Assembly: GCF_011075055.1 (NCBI RefSeq)
Contig: NC_058137.1
Location: forward strand, 4,020,771 to 4,084,770
DNA: 64,000 nucleotides
From: Mangifera indica
Taxonomy: Eukaryota > Streptophyta > Magnoliopsida > Sapindales > Anacardiaceae
Direction of reading: 5' to 3'
In this document: in pieces, positions 1-12,900 of the stretch
Position numbering within the stretch: the first letter of the stretch is position 1
Layout: the number at the start of each line of letters is the position of its first letter
The notes under the pieces: generated by a model
The model's database searches: none
What the model was told of the DNA's origin: nothing
What the model saw: only the letters and a program-made list of their open reading frames with translations
Translations under genes and position numbers: made by a program

Positions 1-2465
1 AAATCCTTCTTTTGGTGTTCCTCTACTTCATGAAGAACGTACCTTGTGTCTGGTACATACCCGGCTTTGAAGCATTCTAAGATTAGTATATCTAATGCGC
101 TATATATGTCTTTTTCTTGTGGGTGGGACTTGTCTCTTGTGTAGAATGAATGCACCTTGTTCTGATGAATTATCCAACTTCGACTTGGGTGCTTCTGAAA
201 CCCTTTTTCTCGCATATCCTCCCTGATAATTTCAGAGTTATGCCATCTCCCGGACGCAGAATACAAATTTGATATAAGCACATATGCAGAGGGATCTTGT
301 GGCTCCATGGTAAGTATATGCTTGGCAACTCGTTTCCCAATAGTAGTATTCTTGTGGGTTCTACAACTGTCTAGCAAAGCTCGCCAAACTGAAACATTTG
401 GTTCAAAAGGCATTTTGTTGATGATTTCTTCTGCTTCATCATGAAAACCCCAGCATCCCAAAACACTGACTAAGGATGCATAATGATCTGAAGTGGGCTC
501 AATGTTATAAATGGTTTCCATGGAGTGAAACAATTTTCGGCAACTATCAACCAAATTTAACTTAGTGCACCTGTAAGCTGAAATAACTAAGACAAAAGTT
601 ACTGCATCTGGCTTTATGCTTGCATTCTCCATCCTTGACCAGATATTCAAGGCCTCATCGCCCTGTCGGTAGAGAAGATGACCAGCAATCAAACCATTCC
701 AAGAAACTATATCATGTGAAGGCATAACATGAAAAGCCTTAGTTGCATCACTCATGTTACAACATTTAAAATACATGCTAATAATTGAATTTCCCACTCC
801 TACATCAAATGAAAAACCAGTCTTAAGAGCATGACAGTGGATTTGTTTTCCCATCTCATGAAATCCTAAAGTTCCACAGACACCTAGTACTGAAGTTACT
901 GCAACTTCATCCACAACCATCATTCCTTCTGACTGGCTGCGGTGGAAAAGAGAAATTGCATGTTCTGGCTGCCCATTTCGAGCATACCCACATAGCATCG
1001 ATGTCCAAATTATGGAGCTTTCCTGATATGATGGCCATTGGTGGAACATCTTCTCAGCATCTGCCATCCTCCCACACCTTGTCATCATATCCAACAATGC
1101 TGCTTCAATGCAAGCATTTGAACCAAAACCAAACTTTAAAACAAACACATGAATTTGCTCACTCAATTTTACTTCTGCGAGAGACCCACAAGCGTTAATA
1201 ACGCTGGTCAAAGTGAAATCCGTTAAGACTAAACCTGCCTCCACCATCTTAACAAAAAAATCAATTGCTCTCATGCCCCTGCTATTCTTACAAAATCCAG
1301 CTAGAAGAGCATTGTACGAAATACAATTCTTCTCTGGCATCATATCAAATGTCTCCACTGCAGAATCCACTAACCCAAATTCCATGTAAGCTATTACCAT
1401 CTCCGTCCAAGTAATAACATCCCTAATAGGCATCCTCTCAAATATGGTCTCCACATCTTTTACACTTCCACACTTGGTGTAGAACCCAATAAGCCCATTG
1501 TTAACACTCAAATTGCACCCTAACCCAATTCTAATAGCATGAGCATGAAGAGATCGGCCTTCCATCAAACTAAAACTTCCGGTCAAAGCCGTCAAAAGGG
1601 TTGAAATTGTGATATAATCAACTCTAAAATCATCATTTCTTTTCATATCACGGAACAATTCAAATGCTTTCTCATACTTAAGCTCCTTAACCACGCTAGA
1701 AATCACAGTATTCCAAGACGCAATGTCTCGTTGAGACATTTCATCAAACACTTTAACTACATACTCCAACAATCCACCAAATTTACCATAAAGTCCCATA
1801 AGCGCATTAGCAACAAAAACATTGTCCAAATAGCCCATTTTGACTATCAAACCATGAACTTGTGAACCGAAATTCAACTCCAAAAGTCTAATACAAGCAG
1901 TCAAAATAGCAACGAAACTATGTTCATTAGGCTCAATACCTTCATCTCGCATTCTAAGAAATAACTCAATTGCTTCCTCCTCTCGACCAGACTTCGCAAA
2001 ACCAGAAACCAGAGACGTAAAAGACACAACATTGGGGTTTGAAAGTCCAGTAAAGACTTTATAAGCATCAACAGCAAGACCCAGTTTGACATAAGCTGAA
2101 ATAAGAGGATTACCGAGACGAGTATGCTCTTCTTCTTGAATTTTTACAATTGAAGCATGCACGGCTTTGGCAAGTGACACGTCACCGTATTGAACTGACA
2201 AGCGAAGCAAAGTGAAGAAGTTTTCAACGTCAAGGTCAATGTTGGTAGTAACGTTATTAGGTGAAGAAGAGTTGTGGATGTTGACAGGGTAAGAAGAGAT
2301 AGGTGGGTGGTGGAGTGAGGAGAGAAGGGGCTGAGGAGTGGCGGTGGAGGTGGAAGTGGAGAAGGGAAGGAAGTGGGGTTTGGATTTAGGTGGTGGGGAT
2401 GAAGGGAGGAAGTGAAGGAAGGGGGTCTTGGGTTGGATACCTGTTGTGATGGCGGTGGTAGCCAT
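1..2465 (-). CDS. EMB175: DYW-class pentatricopeptide repeat protein, EMB175-like (3' end outside window)
   Basis: This is a single uninterrupted reading frame of 821 codons from an ATG at 2465 down to the window edge. The stop lies outside. The first 50 or so residues are rich in Ser, Thr and Pro with no acidic residues, as in organelle transit peptides. Repeated PPR units of the P-L-S type follow, with phrases such as NPLISAYVKLG, DVITWTEMV and DIVSWNGLIAGH. Near the window edge come the E/E+ motif (SVWRALLDSCRTHKN) and the beginning of a DYW domain (SHPQEKDIY). Family members of this class bind organelle RNA in a sequence-specific way, usually for C-to-U editing. Arabidopsis EMB175 (At5g03800) is about 896 residues and needed for embryo development, so roughly 75 residues are missing here. 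The match to EMB175 is by recalled sequence along most of the length. The target RNA is unknown. Confidence 0.92.
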   Translation of the reverse strand, partial: MATTAITTGIQPKTPFLHFLPSSPPPKSKPHFLPFSTSTSTATPQPLLSSLHHPPISSYPVNIHNSSSPNNVTTNIDLDVENFFTLLRLSVQYGDVSLAKAVHASIVKIQEEEHTRLGNPLISAYVKLGLAVDAYKVFTGLSNPNVVSFTSLVSGFAKSGREEEAIELFLRMRDEGIEPNEHSFVAILTACIRLLELNFGSQVHGLIVKMGYLDNVFVANALMGLYGKFGGLLEYVVKVFDEMSQRDIASWNTVISSVVKELKYEKAFELFRDMKRNDDFRVDYITISTLLTALTGSFSLMEGRSLHAHAIRIGLGCNLSVNNGLIGFYTKCGSVKDVETIFERMPIRDVITWTEMVIAYMEFGLVDSAVETFDMMPEKNCISYNALLAGFCKNSRGMRAIDFFVKMVEAGLVLTDFTLTSVINACGSLAEVKLSEQIHVFVLKFGFGSNACIEAALLDMMTRCGRMADAEKMFHQWPSYQESSIIWTSMLCGYARNGQPEHAISLFHRSQSEGMMVVDEVAVTSVLGVCGTLGFHEMGKQIHCHALKTGFSFDVGVGNSIISMYFKCCNMSDATKAFHVMPSHDIVSWNGLIAGHLLYRQGDEALNIWSRMENASIKPDAVTFVLVISAYRCTKLNLVDSCRKLFHSMETIYNIEPTSDHYASLVSVLGCWGFHDEAEEIINKMPFEPNVSVWRALLDSCRTHKNTTIGKRVAKHILTMEPQDPSAYVLISNLYSASGRWHNSEIIREDMREKGFQKHPSRSWIIHQNKVHSFYTRDKSHPQEKDIYSALDILILECFKAGYVPDTRYVLHEVEEHQKKD

Positions 2466-3147
2466 GAAGTCAAGGCGCCAACCATAACTGGAGCTCTCTT
2501 ATACCATTTTGGTTTTCGGCCACATTATCTTTTGTACAACTTATCAAAGTAAATATTTGTTATAAATGTAAGAATTTGAACTACAAGGGACTGATCAAAG
2601 CTTTAACAATTTTACAGGATATCGGTTTTTTGAAGTAGTCAATCTGCAGAGGCTACAGAAAAAGCCCACGCAGCCTGCACAGAAACAGCCCAAAAGCAAC
2701 CTCATTTGGGGAGACCAGCCCATTCTACTGAAACCAACAACCAGCCAAATTTCCGCATACTTTGTCAGATTTTTTTAAGGCATGGTAACACATTGCACAG
2801 TGCACAACTCTAGACATTCTCACATTGAGACATGAATTTAGGTATTTCACTTAAAATTTTTTCCCTTGTGTGTAAATAGACCAAATGTACAACTCATTTG
2901 TAGAGCGAGTAATAAGCAACATAGCTTGCATTTTCCAGCACACTCTCCATTCTATTTTGCTACTATTTTTTCTGCATACTTTGTGCTTATTTTCTCTCTC
3001 TTCTTTAGCTCCTGCCTCTACATTTCATTATTTCGGTTGGATACCTAAGATAGGGAGGCTAACTTAGTTGTGAGTTTAAACTAAGTGTTGCAAAAAAATG
3101 TTATAAGAGCAATCGACCTGTTACACTAAGTATGTCTTTACTAGTTT

Positions 3148-3185
3148 CATTATTACACCTATAAAAAAGGATAGGTGTAATAATG
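3148..3185. repeat. Perfect 15-bp inverted repeat with 8-nt loop
   Basis: The arms CATTATTACACCTAT and ATAGGTGTAATAATG are exact reverse complements around the loop AAAAAAGG. It lies about 0.7 kb upstream of both flanking coding regions. It could be a relic of a foldback transposon. No flanking duplication is evident. Confidence 0.8.
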
Positions 3186-3409
3186 TTACGAAATTGTATA
3201 AGATAGCATGTTATAGGTGATTATATTTTTCTAGGATTACAAGTTTTATGCTTAGAAACACAATTTGATGTAAGTGAATGGAAATTAATGACACAATTGG
3301 TTTTGATGAGTGTGATGAACAAGGAAGTTATGATTTATAACATGTGAATTTCAAAAATGCCAATTATTTAAACTTATTGCATCACCCAATCATATATGGC
3401 AAAATCTGG

Positions 3410-3500
3410 AAGAATCAATAAAAACACTCGTTTTCGTTGATTTTAAAAGAATCGATGAAAACACTTGTTTTTGTCTATTCTAAAAGAATTGACAAAAAAC
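3410..3500. repeat. Imperfect tandem repeat, unit about 38 bp
   Basis: Two full units begin AGAATCAATAAAAACACT and AGAATCGATGAAAACACT, and a third partial unit begins AGAATTGAC. It is non-coding and AT-rich. Confidence 0.6.
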
Positions 3501-3585
3501 GAACATCTTTGTCAATGATCAATTATATTAGAGAGATGATAACTTTTTAGAAAGAAAATAAAAGATCATCAAAGAGAGAGATAGT

Positions 3586-3811
3586 GGTCAAAAAATAAAG
3601 AAAACAACTCTTAAGTTTGGGAGAGGGGAATGTCACATTTTTTAAACTAAAAAACTTTAAATAATAATAAAATTGTTAGTTTTTAAAATCTTAAAAAAAA
3701 CTATAAAGAATTATTTATTTTTTAATATTATTCTTAAAATGATGGTTTTTAAAAGTTGATTGTGGGAGTTGTAATCACATCAAACCTTGGGTGGGAAAAA
3801 GATTTTTGGCC
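3586..3811. mobile_element. Mutator-like GGCCAAA-family element, right end and decayed body
   Basis: The right terminus read on the minus strand is GGCCAAAAATC, then TTTCCCACCCAAGGTTTGAT. This matches the ends of the elements at 26548, 45390, 52775 and 58262. The left end is only a weak match (GGTCAAAAAAT near 3586) and no 9-bp target duplication is visible, so the left boundary is a guess. The terminus directly abuts a TATA-like stretch upstream of UPL7. Confidence 0.55.
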
Positions 3812-3845
3812 TCTATATATTCGTGTAAATTGAAGCCCATAATAA

Positions 3846-3878
<33 letters not shown>

Positions 3879-3940
3879 CAACTAAACATTATTATTCGTT
3901 TCTTCATCAATATGCTTTGATGATCTTCGCTTGATCTTCC

Positions 3941-6900
3941 ATGGACCCTGCTCGCAAGTATCAAGTATTCTCTATCCTCGATCCAATTCAATTTCCTCTA
4001 ATTATATTCATAATACTAATTAGCTATGGAATTTGACTAATTGTTGAGTCTTTAATCTTTTGATTGATCAGGTGTCCTTGAGAGGAGCGAGTGTCAAGGA
4101 GATTTCCAGAGAAGCGCTTCTTGAGAAGGTCTCGCAGGAAAGAGAGTTGCGTAACTATGCCAGACGAGCTACAGCGGCGGCAATATTTACTCAGGTCAAT
4201 TCTTTTTCCTTTTCTTTCTCTTTTTTTTTTTTCTTTTTTCAGATTTTGCTGTTTGTGTTTTTAGGTTTTGATTGTTGTGCATCTAATCATTTGGTCAAAA
4301 TAATGTTATCATTTCGTCAGTTATTGCTGAGATGCTTTTTTTTACTGTTAAAATTTTGATCTGTGCTGTCGATGCCTGGTTAAAGTAGTTGTTTGTGTGT
4401 GCGGGTACTACTTAACTTAGTGGGCAAAGTAAAAAGTCTTTTCAACTACGGTTTTATGGAAAATATTTGTTAAACATTAGGTTCTGAATTATGTGGATGA
4501 TTTGAGCTTTGAGAAAGGGTGTATTTTGAAAGTGGATGATTCAATGGCCAATTGTGTGTGAAAGAAATAGGGGTTGACTTTCTTTGAACTCGACAAAGAA
4601 GTTCCAAAAAAAAAAAGAAGCTAGTATTTTGTGAAATTATTTTTGGTTAAAGCTGTTAGTGGTCAATGCAGCAACTGTTAGATGTGAAGCTTCTCAGATC
4701 AACAAAATGGATATTTATAAAAGTTGCTTCGTGAAATTTAAAGGGAAATATTTTATCTAAAATGATACTGATGGAACATGTTTTGTTTTCTCTACTCTGC
4801 ACTTTTCTGGTTGATAAATCTTTGGCCAGGAACTTTCTTTGTTCAATATAGACTTATGGTTTGTACTTGAAACCCAAACAATAGTATATCCAACATTTAA
4901 ATAATATTTAGTATCTTTTTGCATGTACACTACGCAAGAAATGAAGTGAGATCCATAAAATGGGATGATAGCATTGTTTTTTTAAATTAATTTTAGAGTG
5001 TTTGGAGGTGCTACTATGTGAAAAAGAAGGTGGCCATTAAGCTTCTAGGCGAATGGGAAACTGTGATGAATTCTCAGGCAGTTGTACTCACCGCAACATG
5101 GATTTCTGGAAGTCTTTTAAGGCCTTTTCTCTTCTTTATTACGTGTTTATCAATTCAGCGTCAGAAGATCAGTCCCAGAGACATAGAGTGCATGCAGAGT
5201 TGCTTTAAAATTCTGCTGGAAAGCATAAATTCCAAAGGTATGCATTTTTTAAATCTTAACTTTGTTTCATTATTTTGTTCATAAATTTCAATACTTATTA
5301 TCAATTATCGAGTTACTTTGATGTGATTTTAGATTTTATTAATTATTAAAGAAAAAAAGTTCTGGATTTTTGCAATGACAAATTTCCTTTATGGTTACCT
5401 ATTTATTCCTCAAGTTTTTATTTTATATAGAGAATGTAATTCATTGACTAAATCAGAAAAAGCATAACTTACAATTGTTGTTTGGCAGCAGGCATCTTAC
5501 TTTTTCGATATTATTTTTATATTTTGGAAACTCCTTGAAAATATAAAAAAGTAATAATAGAGAAGTGTCATTCTCCCATTTGCAATTCATAGATAATACT
5601 AATTGTGTTGATTTTTTTCATCTAGTGATGAAGATAATTTTTTTTGTTGACATTATTAAGGTGTTGAAGCATTTTGTACTTCATATGGTTTATCCAAAGG
5701 AGGGAAGTTGGCTTTTATCCTTTTTGTGTATTTTTTTTTTCCCACCTCCTTTCTGTTCTTATTCGGGTGTGCACTAAAAGGTTGGAAAAGCCATGAGAGA
5801 CTTTTTACGAGAAGGGGTTGGGGAAGGTAAGAGAGAAATATTGTTAGCTGGAGTTTGGTCTCAGCCTTATTGTGGAGGAGGTTTAAGAATTGGAAACCTT
5901 GTTAAAAGGAATTAAGCTTTGCTAGAGATTCCCCTTGGAAGCTTATACCCTTTTGTAAATGGTGACTAAAGGCAAACCTGGGATTCTTAAAACTGCCCCA
6001 AAGGAGTAGTTTAGGAATTCTTGTAGATGTTATTGGACAAGCATTTCCCAGGGCAGTAGCTTCATTTTACCTAATGTCAGACTAGTGGTGGACAATGGTG
6101 AGAAAATTAGATTCTGAGAAGACATTTGGATGGGTGATGCAGCTATTTGTAAGCTTTTTCCAGGCTTTACAGGTTTTTCATGGGCCTAATCTTTCTATTG
6201 AGCGTGCAGTGGATGCTACCTCTTCTCATAGATACGGAAACCTCAATTTTTTTTGATATTAAAATGATGGAGAGTCTCTTCAATTTGCTGAGCTTCTTCT
6301 GTTGTTGATGGTTTCTTCCCTCAAGAATTGAAGGAATTAGGACTCTGCTGTTATGGCAATTATATTGGATCCTTTGGATTGGAAGATACAAGAGAATTTG
6401 CAGATTTTTGTGGCGAATAATTTTGTTTCTTATGGGATAAAGAAACGTTTTGCTGTTCTTTTTCTTCAGAGTTTTAGGAAAATTCCCTTTTAATAAAATC
6501 TGGGAAGTTTTAATGATATATCTTTGGAGGCTTTTCTATTTTCTGACCTGTTGTCTTTGTCTGTTCTAGTTGAAATCAGTATAATTTTGCATAGCTTTTG
6601 AACCTTTTCATGATTTGTAGACCAGCTTGTCTTTTTTTGTATCTTCTTTAATAGTGCAAATTTTTCTTTGTTTACTGGTATGATTTTAAAATAAAATTAT
6701 GGGAGGAACACCAGAGTGAGAGAAACTATGGAAGAAAACTATAGAGCATAAAGCTGCTTGATGTTATCTGTTCTGTTTAAGTTCAAGCATCTGATTCATG
6801 CCATGCATTTTCAGTAATTTATCTTTAATTTTATCACATCCATTGACAAATAACTAATTTATTGATCTTATATTTTTAAGTGTAGATTCAAGGAAGAATG

Positions 6901-9900
6901 TTTGCTCCCTGGCAGTGGGTACACTTGAAGAGAGAAGAACATGGACTTATCAAGCAAAGAAGCTGATTTCTCTCTGCTCATTTATTCTTTCAGAGTGTGA
7001 TAAATCCTATCCAGTGGATCAACGTATTGTTGTTCTCACCTCCATTGCATTGCGTCTTGTCGTTGTCTTAACTGATGTGAAAGGCTGGAAGTGCATTAGT
7101 GATGATACCATTCAGGAAGTAGACATGGCAGTAAAGGATTTAGTTCAATTTATGGGAAGTTGTCATAGTGGTCTGTACATATCTATTAGACGATACTTCG
7201 AAAAATTAAGTGTTCCTTCTTCTTATCAAGTAAACAGTACTGTCCAGAAAGATGATAGATTCTTGATTACTGCAAGTGCAGTAACCTTAGCTGTAAGACC
7301 ATTTCATATGATTGACCATATTGTTGTTAGCCCCGGCCCAGTGGATGTGCATTCTGCAGCTGAGCAGTACTGTTTGCTTCTACTAACAATTCCTTGGCTT
7401 CTTCAACGTCTACCTGCTGTTTTTATGCCTGCCCTGAAGCATAAGTCTATTATGTCTCCGTGCTTCCAGGTTTTGCTGGTAAGGCTCTTTAAAATTGAAC
7501 AAAACTATTCAGCAATCTCTTTTAATTTGAAGTTCTGATGAAATATTTTCTAATGAATGTAATATTTGAGGGGACGTTAATTCATATTTTTAATTAGTAT
7601 GTTCTCAAGGTAATGAGATTTCATTGTTCGCTTTGATGTTTCAAAACATGTGGAGACTTATCAAACTGTGGCAGGTGATGGCAGATTCTGAGAGATAAGA
7701 TCTTCAAAGAGATGCAGGAGATGGATCAGTTGGAAAAACACCTTTCTCCAAAAGAAATTCCATCTGTTGGTTGGGCTCTTGCAAACATTATGTGTCTAGC
7801 TGCAGGGAGTGAGAATGACTTTGTGAATTCTATGGACTGTGCATCCTATGTCCAGGTTGTTATCACTCTTGCAGAGAATTTGTTAACTCAGTTTGACAGA
7901 GTTGAATTTATGAAAAATGAGTATCAAGATCTTCAAGGTAATACTGAAACTTCCGCAGCAAGAATTGGTGCAGTTTCATATGGTGAGACTTCTTGTGGGT
8001 CCTCAAAGATGACATATATGGACCTACTTAGACCTGTTTGCCAGCGGTGGCATCTTGTAAAACTTCTGGAAATTGCAAAAACAGATGCTAGTTTTCATGG
8101 GACTGAAACACTACCAAAGAATGATTCAAAGTACATTGTGAAGTTGGATTTGCTCGACATTGCATATTTTTACTCCTACATGCTTAGAATATTTTCACTC
8201 TTCAATCCTGTAGTTGGGTCTTTTCCTGTTCTTAACTTACTATCTTTTACACCTGGATATCTTGTGGATCTATGGGGACAACTCGAAAATTCCATTTTTC
8301 CTGGAAATGGTCACTTTAGTGAAGATAATAATGTTTCTACGAGTAGAAGCTCAGGAAACAAGAAAGATGGGATTTCAGAGAGAAAGCAAAAGCAAAAGCA
8401 AATCAATAAGGATGGTTCTAATAAATTTTTTAACGCATTGCATAAACTTACTGGGAAGTCACAGGCTGGGGTTAATTATACAGATAATTATGATGATCCA
8501 CCTACAACAGTACAGTTAGGTGAGGAATCTTCTGATTTCTGGGATGTACAACCCTTGAGACGAGGCCCACTGGGAATTTCCAAAGATATGTCATGTCTGC
8601 TTCATCTGTTCTGTGCCACCTATTCACACCTGCTGTTAGTTCTTGATGACATAGAGTTCTATGAGAAACAGGTAAACTGGTTATAGGTTTTTCTAGCCAT
8701 TTGGAGTTATTATGTTACTTAGCATTTTGTGACTTGGGTTAGGTTCCATTCACGCTGGAGCAGCAGCGAAGAATTGCATCTATGCTTAATACCTTAGTGT
8801 ATAATAGCTTGAACCAAAGTATTGGTCATCAGAATAGGCCCCTAATGGATTCCGCAATCAGATGCTTGCATTTGATTTATGAAAGGGATTGCAGGCACCG
8901 GTTTTGCCCACCTGTTTTGTGGCTATCACCTGCTAAAGAAAGCCGGCTTCCAGTTGCTGTTGCTGCAAGAACTCATGAAGTTTTGTCAGCTAACACAAAA
9001 TCAGATGATGTCTCCGCTGTTCCAAGCATTGGGTCTGTTATCACTACTACTCCCCATGTCTTTCCATTTGAAGAAAGGTTAGTAAGTCAAGCTTAAGATC
9101 TTCATCACCACTCGGTTGCTCTAACTCACCACACTTCTAGAGTTGCTAGTGAATCATGTAACTTTTAAGCAGGGTATTCTTTAGATATGCATTCTTAATA
9201 TCCTTTGTTCTACGGGAGTTAGTTTTATGAAGAAAAAACCTACAGCTTACAGCTTACTGCTTACTGCGTACCTCTGAGTCGGCTTTGGAGTCCTAATGCA
9301 GGATGCAGTGAAATCTATAAATTCCTCTTGTACATAATGTATTTTTAAGGATTTCTCAGAACTTCACTACAACATCTGCTGTAAAGAATGTATTGTAGTG
9401 AGTGGAAAGGAAAATTATTACTCAAAAATTGTTTCCTTTTCATTGCAACATGTATTAGTGGTCCTTGCAATACTGAATTCTCCATCTGTGTCTTTGCAAA
9501 TGCAAATCATGTACAATGCATGTACTTTTTGTGTGGCATGAGCCATGATCACTTTATTACATGTGTATTTGGAAATTTTTTGTTTATACCAAATTTTGTT
9601 AATTGTTAGCTTCTTCACCACCTATCCGGCACATTTTACCTTAGAGATGTGCGCCAATCATCTATTAATATTAGAATAATGAGACTTAAAACATTACTGT
9701 CTGATTATCTTGAAAGTAAGAGGTGACATTCCATTTTACTTATTTTATAATGAATGACTTTTGAAGCTTTCAAGCTGATTTAAGTGATTTGATAACTAGT
9801 TATAGTTTTGTTTAGACTAGCCAAATACTGTTTTTGAGTTAATTTATTTGTTAACAGAGTTGAAATGTTTCGAGAGTTCATCGGTATGGATAAAGTCTCC

Positions 9901-12900
9901 CGTAAAATGGCTGGTGAAGTGACTGGACCTGGTTCTCGGTCTATTGAAATTGTAGTTCGGAGAGGTCATATTGTTGAAGATGGCTTTAGACAATTAAATT
10001 CCCTTGGATCGAGATTGAAGTCACCCATCCACGTTTCATTTGTTAGTGAATGTGGCCTTCCAGAGGCTGGTCTGGACTATGGTGGGCTATCAAAAGAGTT
10101 TTTAACTGATATATCAAAATCAGCCTTCTCTCCTGAGTAAGTTTTACAAGCTGGTTTTCTGATTTTGATTTCCCACAGTATCGTTTGCTGTTTCAGAAGA
10201 CATGTTAATTAATTATTCATGAGCTTTTTTTTTTTTTTTTAATACTATTGCCTAAGGTACGGTCTATTTTCTCAAACCTCAACTTCCGAAGGACTTCTAG
10301 TACCTAATGCAGCTGCAAGATATTTAGAGAATGGTATCCAGATGTTTGAATTCCTAGGAAGAGTTGTTGGCAAAGCACTTTACGAAGGAATACTACTTGA
10401 TTACACCTTTTCACATGTCTTTGTACAAAAGCTTTTAGGTCGATATAGCTTTCTTGATGAACTGTCAACACTTGATCCAGAGCTCTATAGGAATCTCATG
10501 TATGCCAAGGTAAATCCTTGTGATGGATAACTTTATGATTGTATTTGTATGGATTTACTCATTCTTGTTTGCTGCTCATTGAATCACCGCTATGGCGTCA
10601 CTAGTTAATTTGTGAATATGCTTTGAGCTCTATAAGGTTAATCTACTGGTAAAGATGCAAATATGATGATGATGCTGCATGTGACATTTGTTCTCCAAAC
10701 AATCTACTTATGGTAAGATACTTTGACAGGATGTTGATCTCTATCACTTTATCACCATTTAATAATAGAGCAATACTAGGCGTACCCACTTTGAGTATAT
10801 AAGTAGATACACATTTATGTGTGTCATCATGTGATTGGATGTTACTTTATCTTTAATTTAAAATAATTCAATCACATGATGACACACATTAAGTGTGTAC
10901 CCACTTGTGTACTCAAAGTGGATATGCGTAGTTTTATTGTTAGTAATAACTGAGACTAAGCTTCCATTTTAATCTAAAATACCTTCCTAATAAGGACACT
11001 GCATTAATCTTGTGTAATATATACTAACAGGACCAGCAAGTTCAGTTGTTCATCATTATAAAAAAAAGGTGTAGCATTATAATTTAAATATTATGAACAC
11101 TCTTTAAAGATTTGTGTAAGTTCAATTCTGCATCATTGACCGGACCATTTGACTTATTATATCATATATCTTCATTATTTATTCTTTGTCAGCTTTGTAT
11201 GGTCTTCCATTTTTTCTTGAAATATATGGATTTATTCTGCAGTTTAAGTTTTGCACATGCTTGGTTGTGTGTGCATTTTTTTTACTTTAGAAGTTCCCTA
11301 TATTGTGACAGTTTATTGGTTCTGTTACTACAGCATTATGAAGGTGATATCAAGGAGCTCTGTCTTGATTTCACTGTTACAGAAGAATCATTTGGTAAAC
11401 ACCGTGTCATTGAGCTTAAACCTGGTGGCAAGGATACATCAGTGACAAATGAGAACAAGATGCAGTATGTACATGCAATGGCAGATTATAAACTCAACCG
11501 TCAGGTCTCTAATTAGTTCTGAAATGTTAAGAATGTTTCTTCATTTTTCTGACACTAGGATATGGAAATGAATTGCTTGTGTGATAATTAGATTTCCTTC
11601 TTTTTTCTAATGTGAAATTGCAGATACTGCCTTTCTCAAATGCATTTTACAGAGGGTTGACAGATCTCATACAGCCATCTTGGTTAAAGTTATTCAATGC
11701 AAGTGAATTCAATCAGGTATTTTCCCCTTATGAATGCATTTAGTGTTCTTTTTGCGTATCTGTTAATAACATTGAACCATTGGTGCTGTTGCTTATAAAT
11801 AAGAACTGAATTTACTCAACTTCGTTTGTCACTAATTTTGTAATATTGGTATGACAATGATGTCAAGATCAGAAGTTAAAAGGAACCTATATTCATATCG
11901 ATTAGTCTTTTGCTCTTGCTCATAAGTTGACAGGAAAGAGATGGAAGTTTTAGAAACATATATGTGGCATATTTGTCTTTAGATTAGTTTGCTCTGTGAC
12001 TAGTGCAGATAGAAAGGTATCTTTTATTTTGACCTATGTTGCCTATATTCTTAAGTAGTTATTTTAGATAGAAATACAGCTTCAAACATAAAATAAAAAT
12101 ATTCCTTGTATATAACAATTTCAAATCTTTCATTTTTCATAAAATCAGGATTGCTGTTGGGACTTGGGGGTCTTAAGTGGTTATTTTAATACTAATAAAC
12201 TTTATACTATTATACTTATTGACCACGTGTAGTCCTTTTGAAATATATATATGTTTATTATCTGCTATTTCCTCGGTTCAGAAGTTGGGCATCTAATCAA
12301 ATTTTTGTGGAGTCATAATCAGTAACACAAAATTGTGACATATTTTAATTTTTTTTTTCTTTGTTCCTTGTTCTACTTGTACATAGAATGTTTTCTCTTT
12401 ATTTTTGTAATTGAAATATAGTGAAGATTATAGCAAAAACTCATTATTTTTTTCCAAGTCTGGGAATCTTGGAAGGGTGGACTATGATTTTGAAATGGAC
12501 TATCGTTCACTCGGTTGAAGCTTCAAGGATTCTCCCTTGAACTTGCCATCCAGCTCTTGAGTGACAGGTCTTATTGCATAATGAACATAGGAACTCATGA
12601 ACTTTTACAGAATCCTTTCAAGCCAAAAGAGGCACATGCTTTATTGGATCTTGAAAAGCAAATCAAAAGTCAATTTGGCCTTCTTTCTGCACCAGACTGA
12701 GAGCTAATTCTCCTGTGTTCAATTTGGCAGTTCACTCGCAGCATTTTCTAATCAATACATATTTAATTGGTTTATGTGCCTATAATTACACTGGGAAGTT
12801 TAAAATCAATTATGCATTTGGTTACTGGGGGATAAAGCATAATGATTGTGCAATGGGCATGTTGCTTAAGCATACACTACTTACTGCCTAGTTTAGTCAA

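Larger units (their letters stand above)
2466..3940. other. Divergent intergenic region between EMB175-like and UPL7 genes
   Basis: Both flanking genes are transcribed away from this 1.5-kb stretch, so it holds both promoters. I see a 15-bp perfect inverted repeat (3148-3185), a degenerate tandem repeat of about 38 bp (3410-3500), a Mutator-like right end (3778-3811), a TATATAT stretch just after it (3813-3819) and an (AT)n tract (about 3858-3879). No conserved reading frame was found. Confidence 0.7.

Noticed and set aside
956..1198. 80-codon frame on the plus strand
   Set aside because: It is antisense to the EMB175-like gene and has no independent support.
2144..2485. 113-codon minus-strand frame starting at 2485
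   Set aside because: It is a shifted frame over the N-terminus of the PPR gene, and its proline-rich reading is a shadow of the Ser/Thr-rich transit peptide.
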